From Bacteroidetes bacterium UBA6491 (GTDB lineage Bacteria; Bacteroidota; Bacteroidia; NS11-12g; UBA9320): a stretch of 30,609 bases of DNA. Both the position numbers and the translations under genes were made by a program. The notes below the pieces were generated by a model. It was not told the DNA's origin, did not search any database, and worked only from the letters and a program-made list of their open reading frames with translations. The stretch lies in contig DJML01000085.1 of assembly GCA_002436505.1 (NCBI GenBank), forward strand, positions 1 to 30,609, read 5' to 3'. Below are positions 9,801 through 16,864 of this stretch, piece after piece (the stretch's first letter is position 1; each line of letters begins with the position of its first letter).

Positions 9801-11024
9801 GAGATACGGTACAATCTGGCAAGGAACGGACACCTTACCGGAGACACGTTACAGAACAATCCGTACATCGAACTTTCCAGTACTACCTATAGCGGGAAAG
9901 CAACACTTGAGCCCTTTAAAAATTTAAGGATCAATCTTGATTACGACCGACGTATTTCGCATTCAGTGTCGAGCATGTTCCGCTATGACCCTGAAACAGG
10001 TGGTTTCACTGATTTCGGCCTTCAGGAATCCGGGATGTTCAGTACTACATTCTTTGCATGGAAGACTGCATTCGATAAAGTCGATCAGGAAAATCCGACT
10101 TATCCTTCAGATGCATTTGATCGTTTTAATGAGAACAGGTTGGTTATTGCTAACCGGATACAACAACAAGAGCTTACCTCTGACGTTAACTCTAGATTTG
10201 CTGACCAGATAGGCGTCATCGATTCAACCACAGGATTCCCGATCGGGTTCAACCGTTCGCATCAGGATGTATTGTTGTACTCTTTCCTTTCAGCATACAC
10301 AGGACAGGACGCTGCAAAAATAAAATTGAGCCCCTTCAGCAGTGTTCCTATCCCCTCCTGGAGAATCAACTACAATGGGCTAAAAGACCTATTTGGTCTT
10401 GATCAGATATTCACCAATATCAATATCACCCATGGTTATAATTCAACCCTTACCATGAACAGTTTTATAACAACCCTGACCTATGGTGACGATAGCCTCC
10501 AGACCGGTGAAAACCTGAGTACTGAATTCACCTTCCAGCAAGGGGTAACCATTTCTGAAAGATTCCTGCCTCTGATCGGACTGGACATTACGCTTAAAAA
10601 TGGTATAACCGGAAAAATAGAGTACAAGAAAGACCGGACGCTTACCTTGAATATGATCACATTCCAGCTTATCGAACAGAGAAATACTGAGTGGGTCATT
10701 GGTGGTGGATACAGGACCAGCGGTGTCCGATTGCCACTTAAATGGAAAGGCGAAAGAATATTCCTGAAAAATGACCTGAATTTCCGTATGGACTTCTCGA
10801 TCAGAGATGGAATAACGGTTTTACGACAATTTGAACTGGGAACCAATACTCCTCAGGCGGGTATGCGATCGTTATCAATACGACCTTCGATCGATTACAA
10901 GATCAATGATAAAATGAATTTCAGAGCATTCTATAACAGGAATGTGAACACCCCTAAAACGTCACAATCCTACCCTACTGCCCTGACAGACTTCGGGTTC
11001 TCCGTAAGGTATACGATACAATAG
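3861..11024 (+). CDS. sprA: SprA, type IX secretion outer-membrane translocon / gliding motility protein
   Basis: SprA forms the giant outer-membrane barrel through which type IX cargo leaves Bacteroidota cells; it is also needed for gliding. The product is 2387 aa, close to the roughly 2400 aa known for SprA. The start codon is TTG: the frame is closed by a TAG three codons upstream, and a good signal peptide begins at once (MKLIGRNVLLTAATLFCFLW, cleavage near Ala30). The rest is aromatic-rich alternating beta-strand sequence with Asn/Tyr/Arg-rich turns, ending in a strand FGFSVRYTIQ typical of outer-membrane barrels. A strongly charged Lys/Glu insert at about residues 1889-1920 probably lies in a periplasmic turn or extracellular loop. 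ruvA lies upstream; pgk converges 15 bases after the stop. No other T9SS genes are in the window. Confidence 0.96.
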   Translation: MKLIGRNVLLTAATLFCFLWLSFNHEPAFAVSDLSYDFFLAPPDSTSADDSLIYPIRDKKEYEDEEPRQFDLKKPENITEKVTYNPDDNTYTIQSMIGNTPIGNPKTMSSSAYYARRAEQDQKNYFREKSEATNFVRSKGFNLGGLSIPDPEDWTKNGFIDIRPSGSAEVIFGGNWNKVENPNFTARQQRNGQFDFKLKMQVNVTGQIGDRIKVNTNYNTDATFEFDNQMKLNWEGKEDDIIKSVELGNVNLPLTGSLIQGSQSLFGAKVKMQFGALTVTTIVTQDKGETRETQITGDAQVTQFNIKASDYDANRHFFLAQYFAENYDRSLSNLPVVQSNVRINYIEVWVMNRSTNYNNTGNLIAMMDLGEDQTYRDWGKPGAEPFPDNRSNLLYETIKTDPALGDINTITSQFNNVYPQKKMQTGVDYVILNNARRLNEQEFTYNERLGYISLNQALNSDEVLAVSYEYQYNGRIYKVGEFARDNPPTQRDIGTLIVKMLKSTIIKTNLPTWDLMMKNVYSLGAFNMQTEDFSFNIVYSDDKGAGDVNYLPVESSEKKLKNKILNEVFNLDRMNRLYEAKQDGLFDIIEGVTIQTQKGRIIFPVREPFGDFLREKFTSPDGKSADYYAFDALYDSTKWDAEQDVQHDKFFLRGSYKGSSSNQIRLQCFNVPQGSVTVTANGSVLNEGTDYVVDYTIGVVTIVNEGIMSSGAVIKASCESNSLFNIQQKTKLGTRLDYIVSDKLLLGGTILHLSERPLTPKTNIGEEPLLNTIWGFDGAYNTKSRMLTRLVDRIPLIETKEESSVALTWEFAQIIPHKPRSIGNTERGTSFIDDFEAAETPYELKEWTSWRIASIPQHQPELFPYAAVNPQLENNRRAKLAWYRIDPIYQNSQKRTPEHLKKDVLQRSSHFTRIISLTEVYPEKQLPQGTPQSIPTLDLAYYPKERGDYNFDVDKLNADGSLQNPKNRWAGISRRIETTDFEAANIDYIEIWIMDPFHQERLNPAGTMNSGQLYLNIGSVSEDVLPDNSFSQEQGLPTQNNPDTAIKTPYAFVPRVPSLLSAFDNNPSARPLQDVGLDGMNDAQEREFHSQYLQDLEAKFGSTSKAYIDAYNDPAGDNYLFHRDPSLDGAEAPILERYKRYNSTQGNSTVERRSDDQTPMAAYVRPDEEDINGDRTLDLTEEYFQYRIDLSRSELRVGNGYIADETKVYAEREDKGAKPDSIRYYQLKIPVREYEKRVGGIQNFKSIRFMRMFLTGFDDSVVVRILYMNMVRADWRRYPKSLKEPPSIGPPPNPLDPTEFVISTVNIEENSSRKPIRYVEPPNISREVDPTQPVQVLQNEQSLSLRVCELEKGDARGAFKVTELDIRNYEKIKMYLHAEGKNVKDGDVWAYIRMGTDLENNYYQYELPLRITPTGSFVKEDIWPSENNLEITLEDFYNLKLERNQILGNNTAPYSKTLDNGHRIRVIGLPDLSEVRSMMLGVMNPKEGTGPEYMCAEVWFNELRVSGLANKGGWAANARLVTQLADFAKVNVSANYQAIGFGGIDKTLNERSLEQTFQYDISSNIELGKFFPVKSGITIPMFIGWNENFINPKYYPLNPDILYSEALKFAPNEEEKKKIKETSQDYTSRYSLNFLNVKKNRTGSGNPHIWDIENFSFSYSYQNVYRRNQIVEENFIKTHKASIQYGFSSKARAWEPFRTKIKSKRLVLIRNFNLNLVPNSFGARLDVDRHYAELQNRSNDNFNAIVPRFYDKSFTMQRLYTLNWNLTKSLKFDYNSTADAWIEEPFGPIDTEEKRDTIRKNLYNLGTLRTFNQTANVNYTLPLRQTRLFNWINVTARYTANYGWSTAPPAVKSLGNTIQNSQTISLNSNLNFNTFYNRFKVLRKITTDQPKRKPTRTTNDEDGADEESTEEKDQKKKEDEINPIVKGAGRFLLMLKQASFTVTQTNGTTIPGFIREPDILGQNFGYNAPGFEFIAGLQDPEIRYNLARNGHLTGDTLQNNPYIELSSTTYSGKATLEPFKNLRINLDYDRRISHSVSSMFRYDPETGGFTDFGLQESGMFSTTFFAWKTAFDKVDQENPTYPSDAFDRFNENRLVIANRIQQQELTSDVNSRFADQIGVIDSTTGFPIGFNRSHQDVLLYSFLSAYTGQDAAKIKLSPFSSVPIPSWRINYNGLKDLFGLDQIFTNINITHGYNSTLTMNSFITTLTYGDDSLQTGENLSTEFTFQQGVTISERFLPLIGLDITLKNGITGKIEYKKDRTLTLNMITFQLIEQRNTEWVIGGGYRTSGVRLPLKWKGERIFLKNDLNFRMDFSIRDGITVLRQFELGTNTPQAGMRSLSIRPSIDYKINDKMNFRAFYNRNVNTPKTSQSYPTALTDFGFSVRYTIQ

Positions 11025-11039
11025 AATTAAAGAGGCCGT

Positions 11040-12242
11040 TTATTCGCCGGGCACTGAGAGAATTGCCTTTATCCCTGGCAACTCCTTTCCCTCGAAATAC
11101 TCCAGCAAAGCACCACCGCCGGTGGAAACGTAACTTACCTGGTCAGCAAGGTGGAATTTATGGATCGCTGCAGCTGAATCACCACCTCCTATAAGTGTAA
11201 AGGCCCCTTTTTGGGTCGCTTCAGCCACGGCAAGCGCTACATCTTTTGTTCCCGCAGAAAAAGCTTCCATTTCGAAAACTCCCATCGGTCCGTTCCAAAG
11301 TACGCTTTTAGATGATCTGATGATATCCTTGTACTTTTCAGTAGCCTTTGGCCCGATATCAAGACCCATCCAGTCGGATGCTATTGCGTCACTTGATGCA
11401 ATGCGGTGGTTTGCCCCAGGGGCAAATTCATCAGCAATTACGGAATCTTCAGGAATGAGCAGCTGCACACCTGACTCTTTTGCTTTTCGCATAAGTTCAA
11501 GCGTAAGCTCCAGCCGGTCTTCTTCAACAAGCGATTTGCCGATCTGCCCACCTTGTGCTTTGACGAAAGTATAAGCCATTCCTCCTCCGATCAGTATGTT
11601 GTCAGCAATCTTCATCAGGTTCTCGATAATGAGCAGCTTATCAGAGACCTTTGCTCCCCCTACTATAGCAGTAAATGGACGCTGCGGGTCATTCAGGAGC
11701 TTGTCGGCATTGTCGATCTCACTGGCCATTACATAACCAAAGTATTTATTTGATCCGAAAAACTGAGCGATAATACTGGTTGATGCATGTGCCCTGTGGG
11801 CGGTTCCAAATGCATCATTTACGTAGATATCCCCCAGCACCGAAAGCGACCTGGCAAATTCTTTGTCGCCATTCTGTTCTTCTGCATGAAAACGAAGATT
11901 CTCCAGTAAAAGGATCTCCCCATTTTTTAAAGAACCCGCCAGCTCTTCAGCTTCGTGCCCGATGCAATTGTTGCTGAAAATCACTTTTGCTCCGGTAAGG
12001 TCTGCAACACGATCAATGATATGTCGCAGCGAATACCGCAACTCAGGCCCGTTCGTAGGACGGCCAAGATGAGACATTAGAATTGCCGAACCTTCATCGT
12101 TAAGGATCTTTCTGATCGTCGGAACAGCAGCACGTATCCTGCTGTCGTCTGAAATTTCAAAATTCTCATTTAACGGGACGTTAAAATCTACCCGCACAAG
12201 AGCTTTCTTGTCCTTAAAAGAAGTGTTGTCTAATGTCTTCAT
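11040..12242 (-). CDS. pgk: phosphoglycerate kinase
   Basis: This cytoplasmic glycolytic enzyme transfers phosphate between 1,3-bisphosphoglycerate and ADP. The N-terminal substrate domain starts KALVRVDFNVPL and contains SHLGRP and LLENLRFH. The nucleotide domain contains GGAKVSDK, the WNGPMGVFE segment and GGGDSAAA near the C-terminus. Length is about 400 aa, as expected. An in-frame ATG at 12254 would add only MKVS; I prefer the ATG at 12242 (MKTLDNTSFKDKKALVRVDF) because relatives begin MKTL. The cyclophilin gene ends 13 bases upstream (1 base if the longer start is used), so the two are likely co-transcribed. sprA converges on the other side with only a 15-base gap. Confidence 0.95.
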   Translation of the reverse strand: MKTLDNTSFKDKKALVRVDFNVPLNENFEISDDSRIRAAVPTIRKILNDEGSAILMSHLGRPTNGPELRYSLRHIIDRVADLTGAKVIFSNNCIGHEAEELAGSLKNGEILLLENLRFHAEEQNGDKEFARSLSVLGDIYVNDAFGTAHRAHASTSIIAQFFGSNKYFGYVMASEIDNADKLLNDPQRPFTAIVGGAKVSDKLLIIENLMKIADNILIGGGMAYTFVKAQGGQIGKSLVEEDRLELTLELMRKAKESGVQLLIPEDSVIADEFAPGANHRIASSDAIASDWMGLDIGPKATEKYKDIIRSSKSVLWNGPMGVFEMEAFSAGTKDVALAVAEATQKGAFTLIGGGDSAAAIHKFHLADQVSYVSTGGGALLEYFEGKELPGIKAILSVPGE

Positions 12243-12255
12243 CGAAACTTTCACA

Positions 12256-12960
12256 TTATCTTAATTTTTCAAATACCGCAGGAGCATCAAAATTTTCCGC
12301 AGCCTCTCCGACCCTTTCTATTGTAACAGAAAATATTCGGTCATCCTGAACTGTTCTGTTTACCACATCCTGCCCGGAGATCACTTCGCCAAAAACCGAA
12401 TGTCTGTTGTCAAGATGTGGAGTAGGGATAATCGTAATGAAAAACTGGCTGCCATTGGTATTTGGCCCGCTGTTCGCCATGGATAAAATTCCTGGTTTAT
12501 TATGCTTAAGGTCTGCGTGAAACTCATCTCTGAATTTGTAACCAGGGCCACCTGTTCCATTGCCCATTGGATCACCTCCCTGGATCATAAAATCCTGTTG
12601 CCCCATACTGCGGCTGATCACCCTGTGAAATGTTAAGCCATCATAAAAAGGTGTTCCTATTGGCTTAAAATTGTTTTCCATCTTTCCCTCTGCCAAGGCA
12701 ACGAAATTGGCTACGGTCAGGGGTGCTTTTTCCATAGCTAACTTAATGACTATTTCTCCCTGTGTTACTTTAAAGCGAGCGAATAGCCCTTCGCCGCTTT
12801 CCTGATTTTCTTCAACTGACATATTTGTGTTTTGTATTTCTGTTTTTACTTCTGGTTGAGATTCTGAAACTGATGATTGTTCGCTTGTTTCTTTTTCTGC
12901 GCTACCGCAAGCTGCGAAAAAGATCATCAATGACACTATTTTAATGCTGGTCTTGTTCAT
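12256..12960 (-). CDS. cyclophilin-type peptidyl-prolyl isomerase, lipoprotein
   Basis: It should accelerate proline cis-trans isomerisation in proteins outside the cytoplasm. The N-terminus is a lipoprotein signal with a lipobox ending at Cys18 (FFAAC). A Ser/Glu-rich linker of about 40 residues follows. The cyclophilin domain, from about residue 62, has the expected order: TVANFVALAEG, the catalytic FHRVI, FMIQGGDP, PNTNGSQFFIT and HLDNRHSVFGEV. His in HLDNRH replaces the Trp of eukaryotic cyclophilins, as is usual in bacteria, so cyclosporin binding would be weak. It is not the FKBP-type GldI of gliding bacteria. A -7 box lies 25 bases upstream and pgk follows directly. Confidence 0.93.
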   Translation of the reverse strand: MNKTSIKIVSLMIFFAACGSAEKETSEQSSVSESQPEVKTEIQNTNMSVEENQESGEGLFARFKVTQGEIVIKLAMEKAPLTVANFVALAEGKMENNFKPIGTPFYDGLTFHRVISRSMGQQDFMIQGGDPMGNGTGGPGYKFRDEFHADLKHNKPGILSMANSGPNTNGSQFFITIIPTPHLDNRHSVFGEVISGQDVVNRTVQDDRIFSVTIERVGEAAENFDAPAVFEKLR

Positions 12961-12985
12961 TGTTCTGTTTGTTGATTTTGGGACT

Positions 12986-12994
12986 GCAAAATTA
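12986..12994 (-). promoter_or_regulatory. -7 promoter box for the cyclophilin-pgk unit
   Basis: The minus strand reads TAATTTTGC, a match to TAnnTTTG, 25 bases before the ATG at 12960. A TTT near 13012 sits 17 bases upstream and could be a weak -33 element. Confidence 0.5.
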
Positions 12995-13082
12995 GTGGAA
13001 TTTTAAATGAGAAATTGGCTCCTGTAAAATAGAATGGTTTGAAATTTCAAAAGTGATTTGTATTATCGGGCACACTTCCGAC

Positions 13083-13721
13083 ATGCACGCTCATTTGAAA
13101 AAACTGATTGCCAGAGGCGAAGATGAAACGCTGGATTATAAACAAGAGATCTCAAGCGCTTCCAAAATAGCAAAGTCAATGTCGTCTTTTGCTAATCATA
13201 AAGGAGGCATTCTTCTGGTCGGGGTTAGGGATAACGGGACGATCGCAGGCATACGCAGCGATGAAGAAAAATATATGCTCGACCTCGCTGCACATTTCTA
13301 TTGCAGTCCGGAAATTGACATCAATATTAAAGAATGGACCGTAGGCGGTAAAAAGATCCTTGAATGCATTGTCCCAAAAGGAACTCACACCCCGTATTAT
13401 TCCAAAGATGAAAACGGGAAATGGTGGGCCTATGTACGGGTAAAGGATCAAACCCTCCTTGCTTCTAAGATTGTACTTGACGTGCTGAAACGGCAATCAG
13501 ATGAGCGGCCACGATTGATTGAATACGGGGAAAAAGAACAAGGATTGCTGCGATACCTCAATGAGAATGATAAAATCACCCTTTCTCAATTTCAAAAACT
13601 GGTAAATATCTCGCGAAGAAGGGCCAGCAGAATACTTGTCGAAATGATCAGCGCAGGGGTTATCCGGAACCATACCCACGAAAAACAGGAATTCTTTACC
13701 CTCTCGGAGATGCCGGAATAA
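13083..13721 (+). CDS. AlbA_2/Schlafen-type domain protein with C-terminal winged helix
   Basis: Residues about 1-140 resemble the bacterial AlbA_2 (Schlafen AlbA) fold. ETLDYKQEISS starts the domain, NHKGGILLVGVRDNGTIAGI follows, and WAYVRVKDQTLLAS fits the conserved YxRxGxxTxxA-like segment. The last 70 residues look like a winged helix (ISRRRASRILVEMISAGVIR). Proteins of this kind are usually annotated as ATP-binding or putative transcriptional regulators; some Schlafen relatives are RNA nucleases, so a nucleic-acid role is plausible but unproven. A GTG at 13053 would add ten residues; I chose the ATG at 13083 since homologous sequence begins after it. It stands alone, divergent from the cyclophilin-pgk unit, 74 bases before purQ. 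Confidence 0.8.
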   Translation: MHAHLKKLIARGEDETLDYKQEISSASKIAKSMSSFANHKGGILLVGVRDNGTIAGIRSDEEKYMLDLAAHFYCSPEIDINIKEWTVGGKKILECIVPKGTHTPYYSKDENGKWWAYVRVKDQTLLASKIVLDVLKRQSDERPRLIEYGEKEQGLLRYLNENDKITLSQFQKLVNISRRRASRILVEMISAGVIRNHTHEKQEFFTLSEMPE

Positions 13722-13783
13722 AGAATTACCGTGGGAGTGTCACTTCCTGGACATAATTCTTACTCATATTTCATAACTTCATC

Positions 13784-13792
13784 TACCTTTGC
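13784..13792 (+). promoter_or_regulatory. purQ -7 promoter box (near-leaderless)
   Basis: TACCTTTGC matches TAnnTTTG exactly and ends 3 bases before the purQ ATG. Transcription would begin at or inside the start codon, which predicts a leaderless message. Confidence 0.6.
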
Positions 13793-13795
13793 ACT

Positions 13796-14512
13796 ATGAA
13801 AGCAGGAGTTGTAATCTTTCCGGGTTCTAATTGCGACCAGGACCTGATAAATGTCCTTAAAGTTGTCAGTGGCAACGAAGTAGTTGAACTTTGGCATAAA
13901 GACACTGACCTTAAAGGGTGTGACCATATTTTCTTACCGGGTGGTTTTTCATATGGCGATTATCTGAGAAGCGGAGCCATAGCTAAACTTTCACCGATCA
14001 TGGAAAGTGTGATCGAACATGCGAACAATGGCGGGTTTGTAATGGGAATTTGTAACGGATTCCAGATACTTTGCGAGACCGGGCTTCTTCCTGGGGCATT
14101 GCTTCGCAACAGAGATCAACTTTTTATTTGTGATAATGTCTATCTGAAATGCGAGAACACGAAATCTCAGATCACAAATCTGCTCTCTGAAGACAAGGCC
14201 ATTAAAATCCCAATTGCACACGCTGAAGGTCGATATTACTGTGACAATGAAACACTTCAGGAATTGAAGTCTAATGATCAGATCCTGTTCAGTTATGCAA
14301 ATGAGAAAAATGAAGTTTCAGAGGAAACCAATCCAAACGGTTCACTTGAGAATATCGCAGGGATCATGAACAAAGGTGGAAATGTTTTTGGGATGATGCC
14401 ACATCCTGAAAGAGCAGCTTCCGAAGAACTTCTTAACCTTGACGGCTTGTCAGTTTTTGAATCGATCCTGAAATCAGACAAAATACTAGCTACCCATAAG
14501 GTAGTCAGTTAA
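13796..14512 (+). CDS. purQ: phosphoribosylformylglycinamidine synthase, glutaminase subunit PurQ
   Basis: PurQ releases ammonia from glutamine for PurL at the fourth step of purine synthesis. The class I glutaminase triad is visible: Cys86 in MGICNGFQIL, and His203 and Glu205 in MMPHPERA. The N-terminal AGVVIFPGSNCDQD and LPGGFSYGDYLRSGAIA segments are diagnostic for PurQ rather than other amidotransferases. The 238-aa length matches the small-subunit form, so the partner PurL (and probably PurS) must be separate genes elsewhere; they are not in this window. The 3' end overlaps the convergent saccharopine-dehydrogenase-like gene by 27 bases. Confidence 0.95.
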   Translation: MKAGVVIFPGSNCDQDLINVLKVVSGNEVVELWHKDTDLKGCDHIFLPGGFSYGDYLRSGAIAKLSPIMESVIEHANNGGFVMGICNGFQILCETGLLPGALLRNRDQLFICDNVYLKCENTKSQITNLLSEDKAIKIPIAHAEGRYYCDNETLQELKSNDQILFSYANEKNEVSEETNPNGSLENIAGIMNKGGNVFGMMPHPERAASEELLNLDGLSVFESILKSDKILATHKVVS

Positions 14513-15682
14513 ATACGAATACTTTTCTGTTAGTTTTCCTTTTTTTAAGATGGTGGCATTGGCCAGAATGCCTTGTTGATCATTCTTGAAAAGCGGAAGC
14601 ACATGTTTCAGCAGATCCGTTCCGAATTCCTCTGAAGAGGACGCCGGTAGCTCTGCAGGAAGTGTAGATACCGCCATGACATCGATGGTGTCCGGCAAAT
14701 AAGGAAGTGTCACTTTCTGATGTACTCTATCCCATCCATAGGTTGGGTCGGCGATGGTGGTCGCTTTCATTGTAACTGGCACTGATCCTTCTACATCACA
14801 CGTAATATCTGCGATAACTTTGATCCGGAAATCTGCCGACCTCGTATTTTCTTTGGTAAACAATGCGGCCATGTCATTTTCCCAGTAGAACCCATTTATA
14901 AGGATGTCAATATCGGCTAGATGCTTACTGAAAATCCCCTCGTAGGCATTGTGATTCGCATAGAAATGCTTTGTGTCCCAAGGCGATCCGTCCTTTCTTT
15001 GGTATATGTCCCTGTTACTAAATACTGCATAAACCGGTTCATTGTAAGGCTTGCTTAGTTCGTTGGGTTGAACCTGTCTTATGTTCATGTAACGTAAAAT
15101 GTCAATAGCCCCACCACTAACACGCCCTTCTCCTGTCAGTGCTATCTTTATCGGAGGGAGGATGACCTCTTTCAATTGACTCAGTAATTCCTCATGATGC
15201 TCACATTTGTAGGCTGGTTTTAGATCAAAGGTTCCCATTTTTCGGCCCCATGTTAAAAATGCATTGTAAGCACCGACTATTCCCGCCCATCGTCCGAAAC
15301 CAAGAATTCTGCCTCCTTCCGGCCACACAAGACATTCGTAATCGATAAGCGTGATACCATTTGCTGCCATTGCTCTAAGCATTTTCTGGTTGTACGGTTG
15401 TTTTTTGATCGTGTGGGAGAAAAACATATAGGTTTTGTCCGGGATAAGATATTCTTCGGGAACCTCTTTGATCCCTAAAAGGACGTCGCATTCGGTGCAT
15501 TCATCAACTGCTGTTATTCCGAGCGATGTATAGGCTTCGTCGACAATACATCTCTCCTCTGATCTTTCAATCAATACTTTAAAATCCGGAAATTCGTCCA
15601 TCAGTGCCCGGGCTTGTGCAGGCACAAGAGCCACCCTTCTGTCAGCGGGCTTTTTACGTTCTTTTATTAGACAAAATTTCAT
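14486..15682 (-). CDS. saccharopine dehydrogenase (Lys1)-like NAD-dependent oxidoreductase
   Basis: The N-terminal half has the alanine dehydrogenase/transhydrogenase-type signature ERKKPADRRVALVPAQA, an EVPEEYL...KTYMFFSHTIK stretch and GRILGFGRWAGIVGAYNAF. The Rossmann part has a glycine-rich turn, TGEGRVSGGA. This arrangement fits saccharopine dehydrogenase (L-lysine-forming) and relatives, about 370-400 aa long. The natural reaction may be lysine or saccharopine oxidation, but alanine-dehydrogenase-like alternatives cannot be excluded from sequence. It reads toward purQ, and the last nine codons overlap purQ's last nine in the opposite direction. A box close to TAnnTTTGC (TAAAATTGC) sits just before the ATG at 15682. 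Confidence 0.82.
   Translation of the reverse strand: MKFCLIKERKKPADRRVALVPAQARALMDEFPDFKVLIERSEERCIVDEAYTSLGITAVDECTECDVLLGIKEVPEEYLIPDKTYMFFSHTIKKQPYNQKMLRAMAANGITLIDYECLVWPEGGRILGFGRWAGIVGAYNAFLTWGRKMGTFDLKPAYKCEHHEELLSQLKEVILPPIKIALTGEGRVSGGAIDILRYMNIRQVQPNELSKPYNEPVYAVFSNRDIYQRKDGSPWDTKHFYANHNAYEGIFSKHLADIDILINGFYWENDMAALFTKENTRSADFRIKVIADITCDVEGSVPVTMKATTIADPTYGWDRVHQKVTLPYLPDTIDVMAVSTLPAELPASSSEEFGTDLLKHVLPLFKNDQQGILANATILKKGKLTEKYSYLTDYLMGS
14489..14505. terminator. weak hairpin in the overlapping purQ/oxidoreductase 3' ends
   Basis: CTACC (14490-14494) and GGTAG (14500-14504) form a 5-base-pair stem with a 5-base loop inside the shared coding end. There is no long T-run on either side, so if it ends transcription it does so weakly. 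Confidence 0.25.
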
Positions 15683-15732
15683 AATGCAATTTTAATTCTT
15701 TGCTTACTATCTGTTAATTCAACCGGCCCTAT

Positions 15733-16860
15733 CTACTTGACCAGACCCAATATCTTTTCAAAGATATCCGTGTTGTTGTATATCCCTGCAAATCGCTCTG
15801 CTCCCGGACCAAAAGCCATCACCGGGACCAGTGAAGCAGAATGGCCCGTCGTAGAAAAAGTTGCTACAATGTTATCATGACTGCTGTATGAAGTGTCCTT
15901 TTCATTTGCGCCAAGGGTAAACCCCCCAGCTTCGTGATCAGAAGTAACGACCACTACGGTATTCCCATCTTTTTCCGCAAAATCCAATGCCGCCTCAACA
16001 ACTTTTTCAAAGTCGAGCATCTCACTAATTAAATAATCTGCATCGTTATCATGCCCTCCCCAATCGATCTGAGATCCCTCGATCATCAGAAAAAAGCTTC
16101 TTTCCGCCTTCTGAAAATAACTGATCGCCGCCTCAAAGGCAGATGTACTGAAATCACCTCTCCCTTCTGATACTTTAGGAACAGTATTCTTTTCCGTAAG
16201 AAAGATCAGCCTGTCAGTTGGCCTGATGTCATCCGGCACCTTTATTTGTGATGTATCAACAATAAATCCTTTATCCCTTAAACTGTCGAGATAATTCGCT
16301 GTTTCCTGAATAAAATAGCCATATCCTGCAGCAGCGATAAAATGAATTGGCGATCTGTGTAATTGAGATGCCAGGATAAGTTCGTTGTTCCTGTCAGGGT
16401 AGTGGGCGAAAAAAGCGGCAGGAGTTGCATGTGTGATCTGGCATGTTGCAATGAGACCTGAAAGATATCCTTTCGCAAATAACAGTTCGGGTATATTAGC
16501 CAGAGGAACAGAATCCGGGCCTACTCCTATTGCTCCATTAAAGGTTCTTTTACCCGTTGAGAATGCGGTTGCACCTGCACCTGAGTCGGTGATCTTGTGG
16601 CTTGAAGATGAGGTGTTTATCAGTCCTATATGGGTAAATCTTTCAAACGATGGTTCCTCTTTTTCTCCAAAGTAATAAATGGCACTAAGCTGTGATAAAC
16701 CCATGCCATCCCCGATAAGCAAAATAATGTTTGGGGCTTTATACTCTTTCTGAACGGTGGCACTGTCATCCTTCTCTGAACGCTGGTGTGAGCAGGAGAA
16801 TAGCAGAAACAGGCCTGCCAGCGTAAGGATGATTTTGGAACTCTGATTTCGTTGTTTCAT
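15733..16860 (-). CDS. alkaline phosphatase (PhoA family) lipoprotein
   Basis: A periplasm- or surface-facing phosphomonoesterase. With the ATG at 16860, the protein begins with a lipoprotein signal, lipobox LLFSC with Cys23. Catalytic features follow the PhoA order: metal-binding Asp51 in IGDGMG, nucleophile Ser93 in TDSGAGATAFSTG, then THATPAAFFAH, EGSQIDWGGHDND, the metal pair in TSDHEAGG and a final His in TTGHSA. Length about 375 aa is normal. A start at 16875 (MILSN plus the same) would overlap the helicase stop by 11 bases; the 16860 start leaves a 4-base gap. Either way it is in one unit with the helicase upstream. I see no Pho-box-like operator. Confidence 0.93.
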   Translation of the reverse strand: MKQRNQSSKIILTLAGLFLLFSCSHQRSEKDDSATVQKEYKAPNIILLIGDGMGLSQLSAIYYFGEKEEPSFERFTHIGLINTSSSSHKITDSGAGATAFSTGKRTFNGAIGVGPDSVPLANIPELLFAKGYLSGLIATCQITHATPAAFFAHYPDRNNELILASQLHRSPIHFIAAAGYGYFIQETANYLDSLRDKGFIVDTSQIKVPDDIRPTDRLIFLTEKNTVPKVSEGRGDFSTSAFEAAISYFQKAERSFFLMIEGSQIDWGGHDNDADYLISEMLDFEKVVEAALDFAEKDGNTVVVVTSDHEAGGFTLGANEKDTSYSSHDNIVATFSTTGHSASLVPVMAFGPGAERFAGIYNNTDIFEKILGLVK

Positions 16861-16864
16861 GTTG

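Noticed and set aside
12256..12960. Assignment of the isomerase as the gliding protein GldI
   Set aside because: GldI is FKBP-type, while this protein shows cyclophilin motifs (FHRVI, NGSQFFIT).
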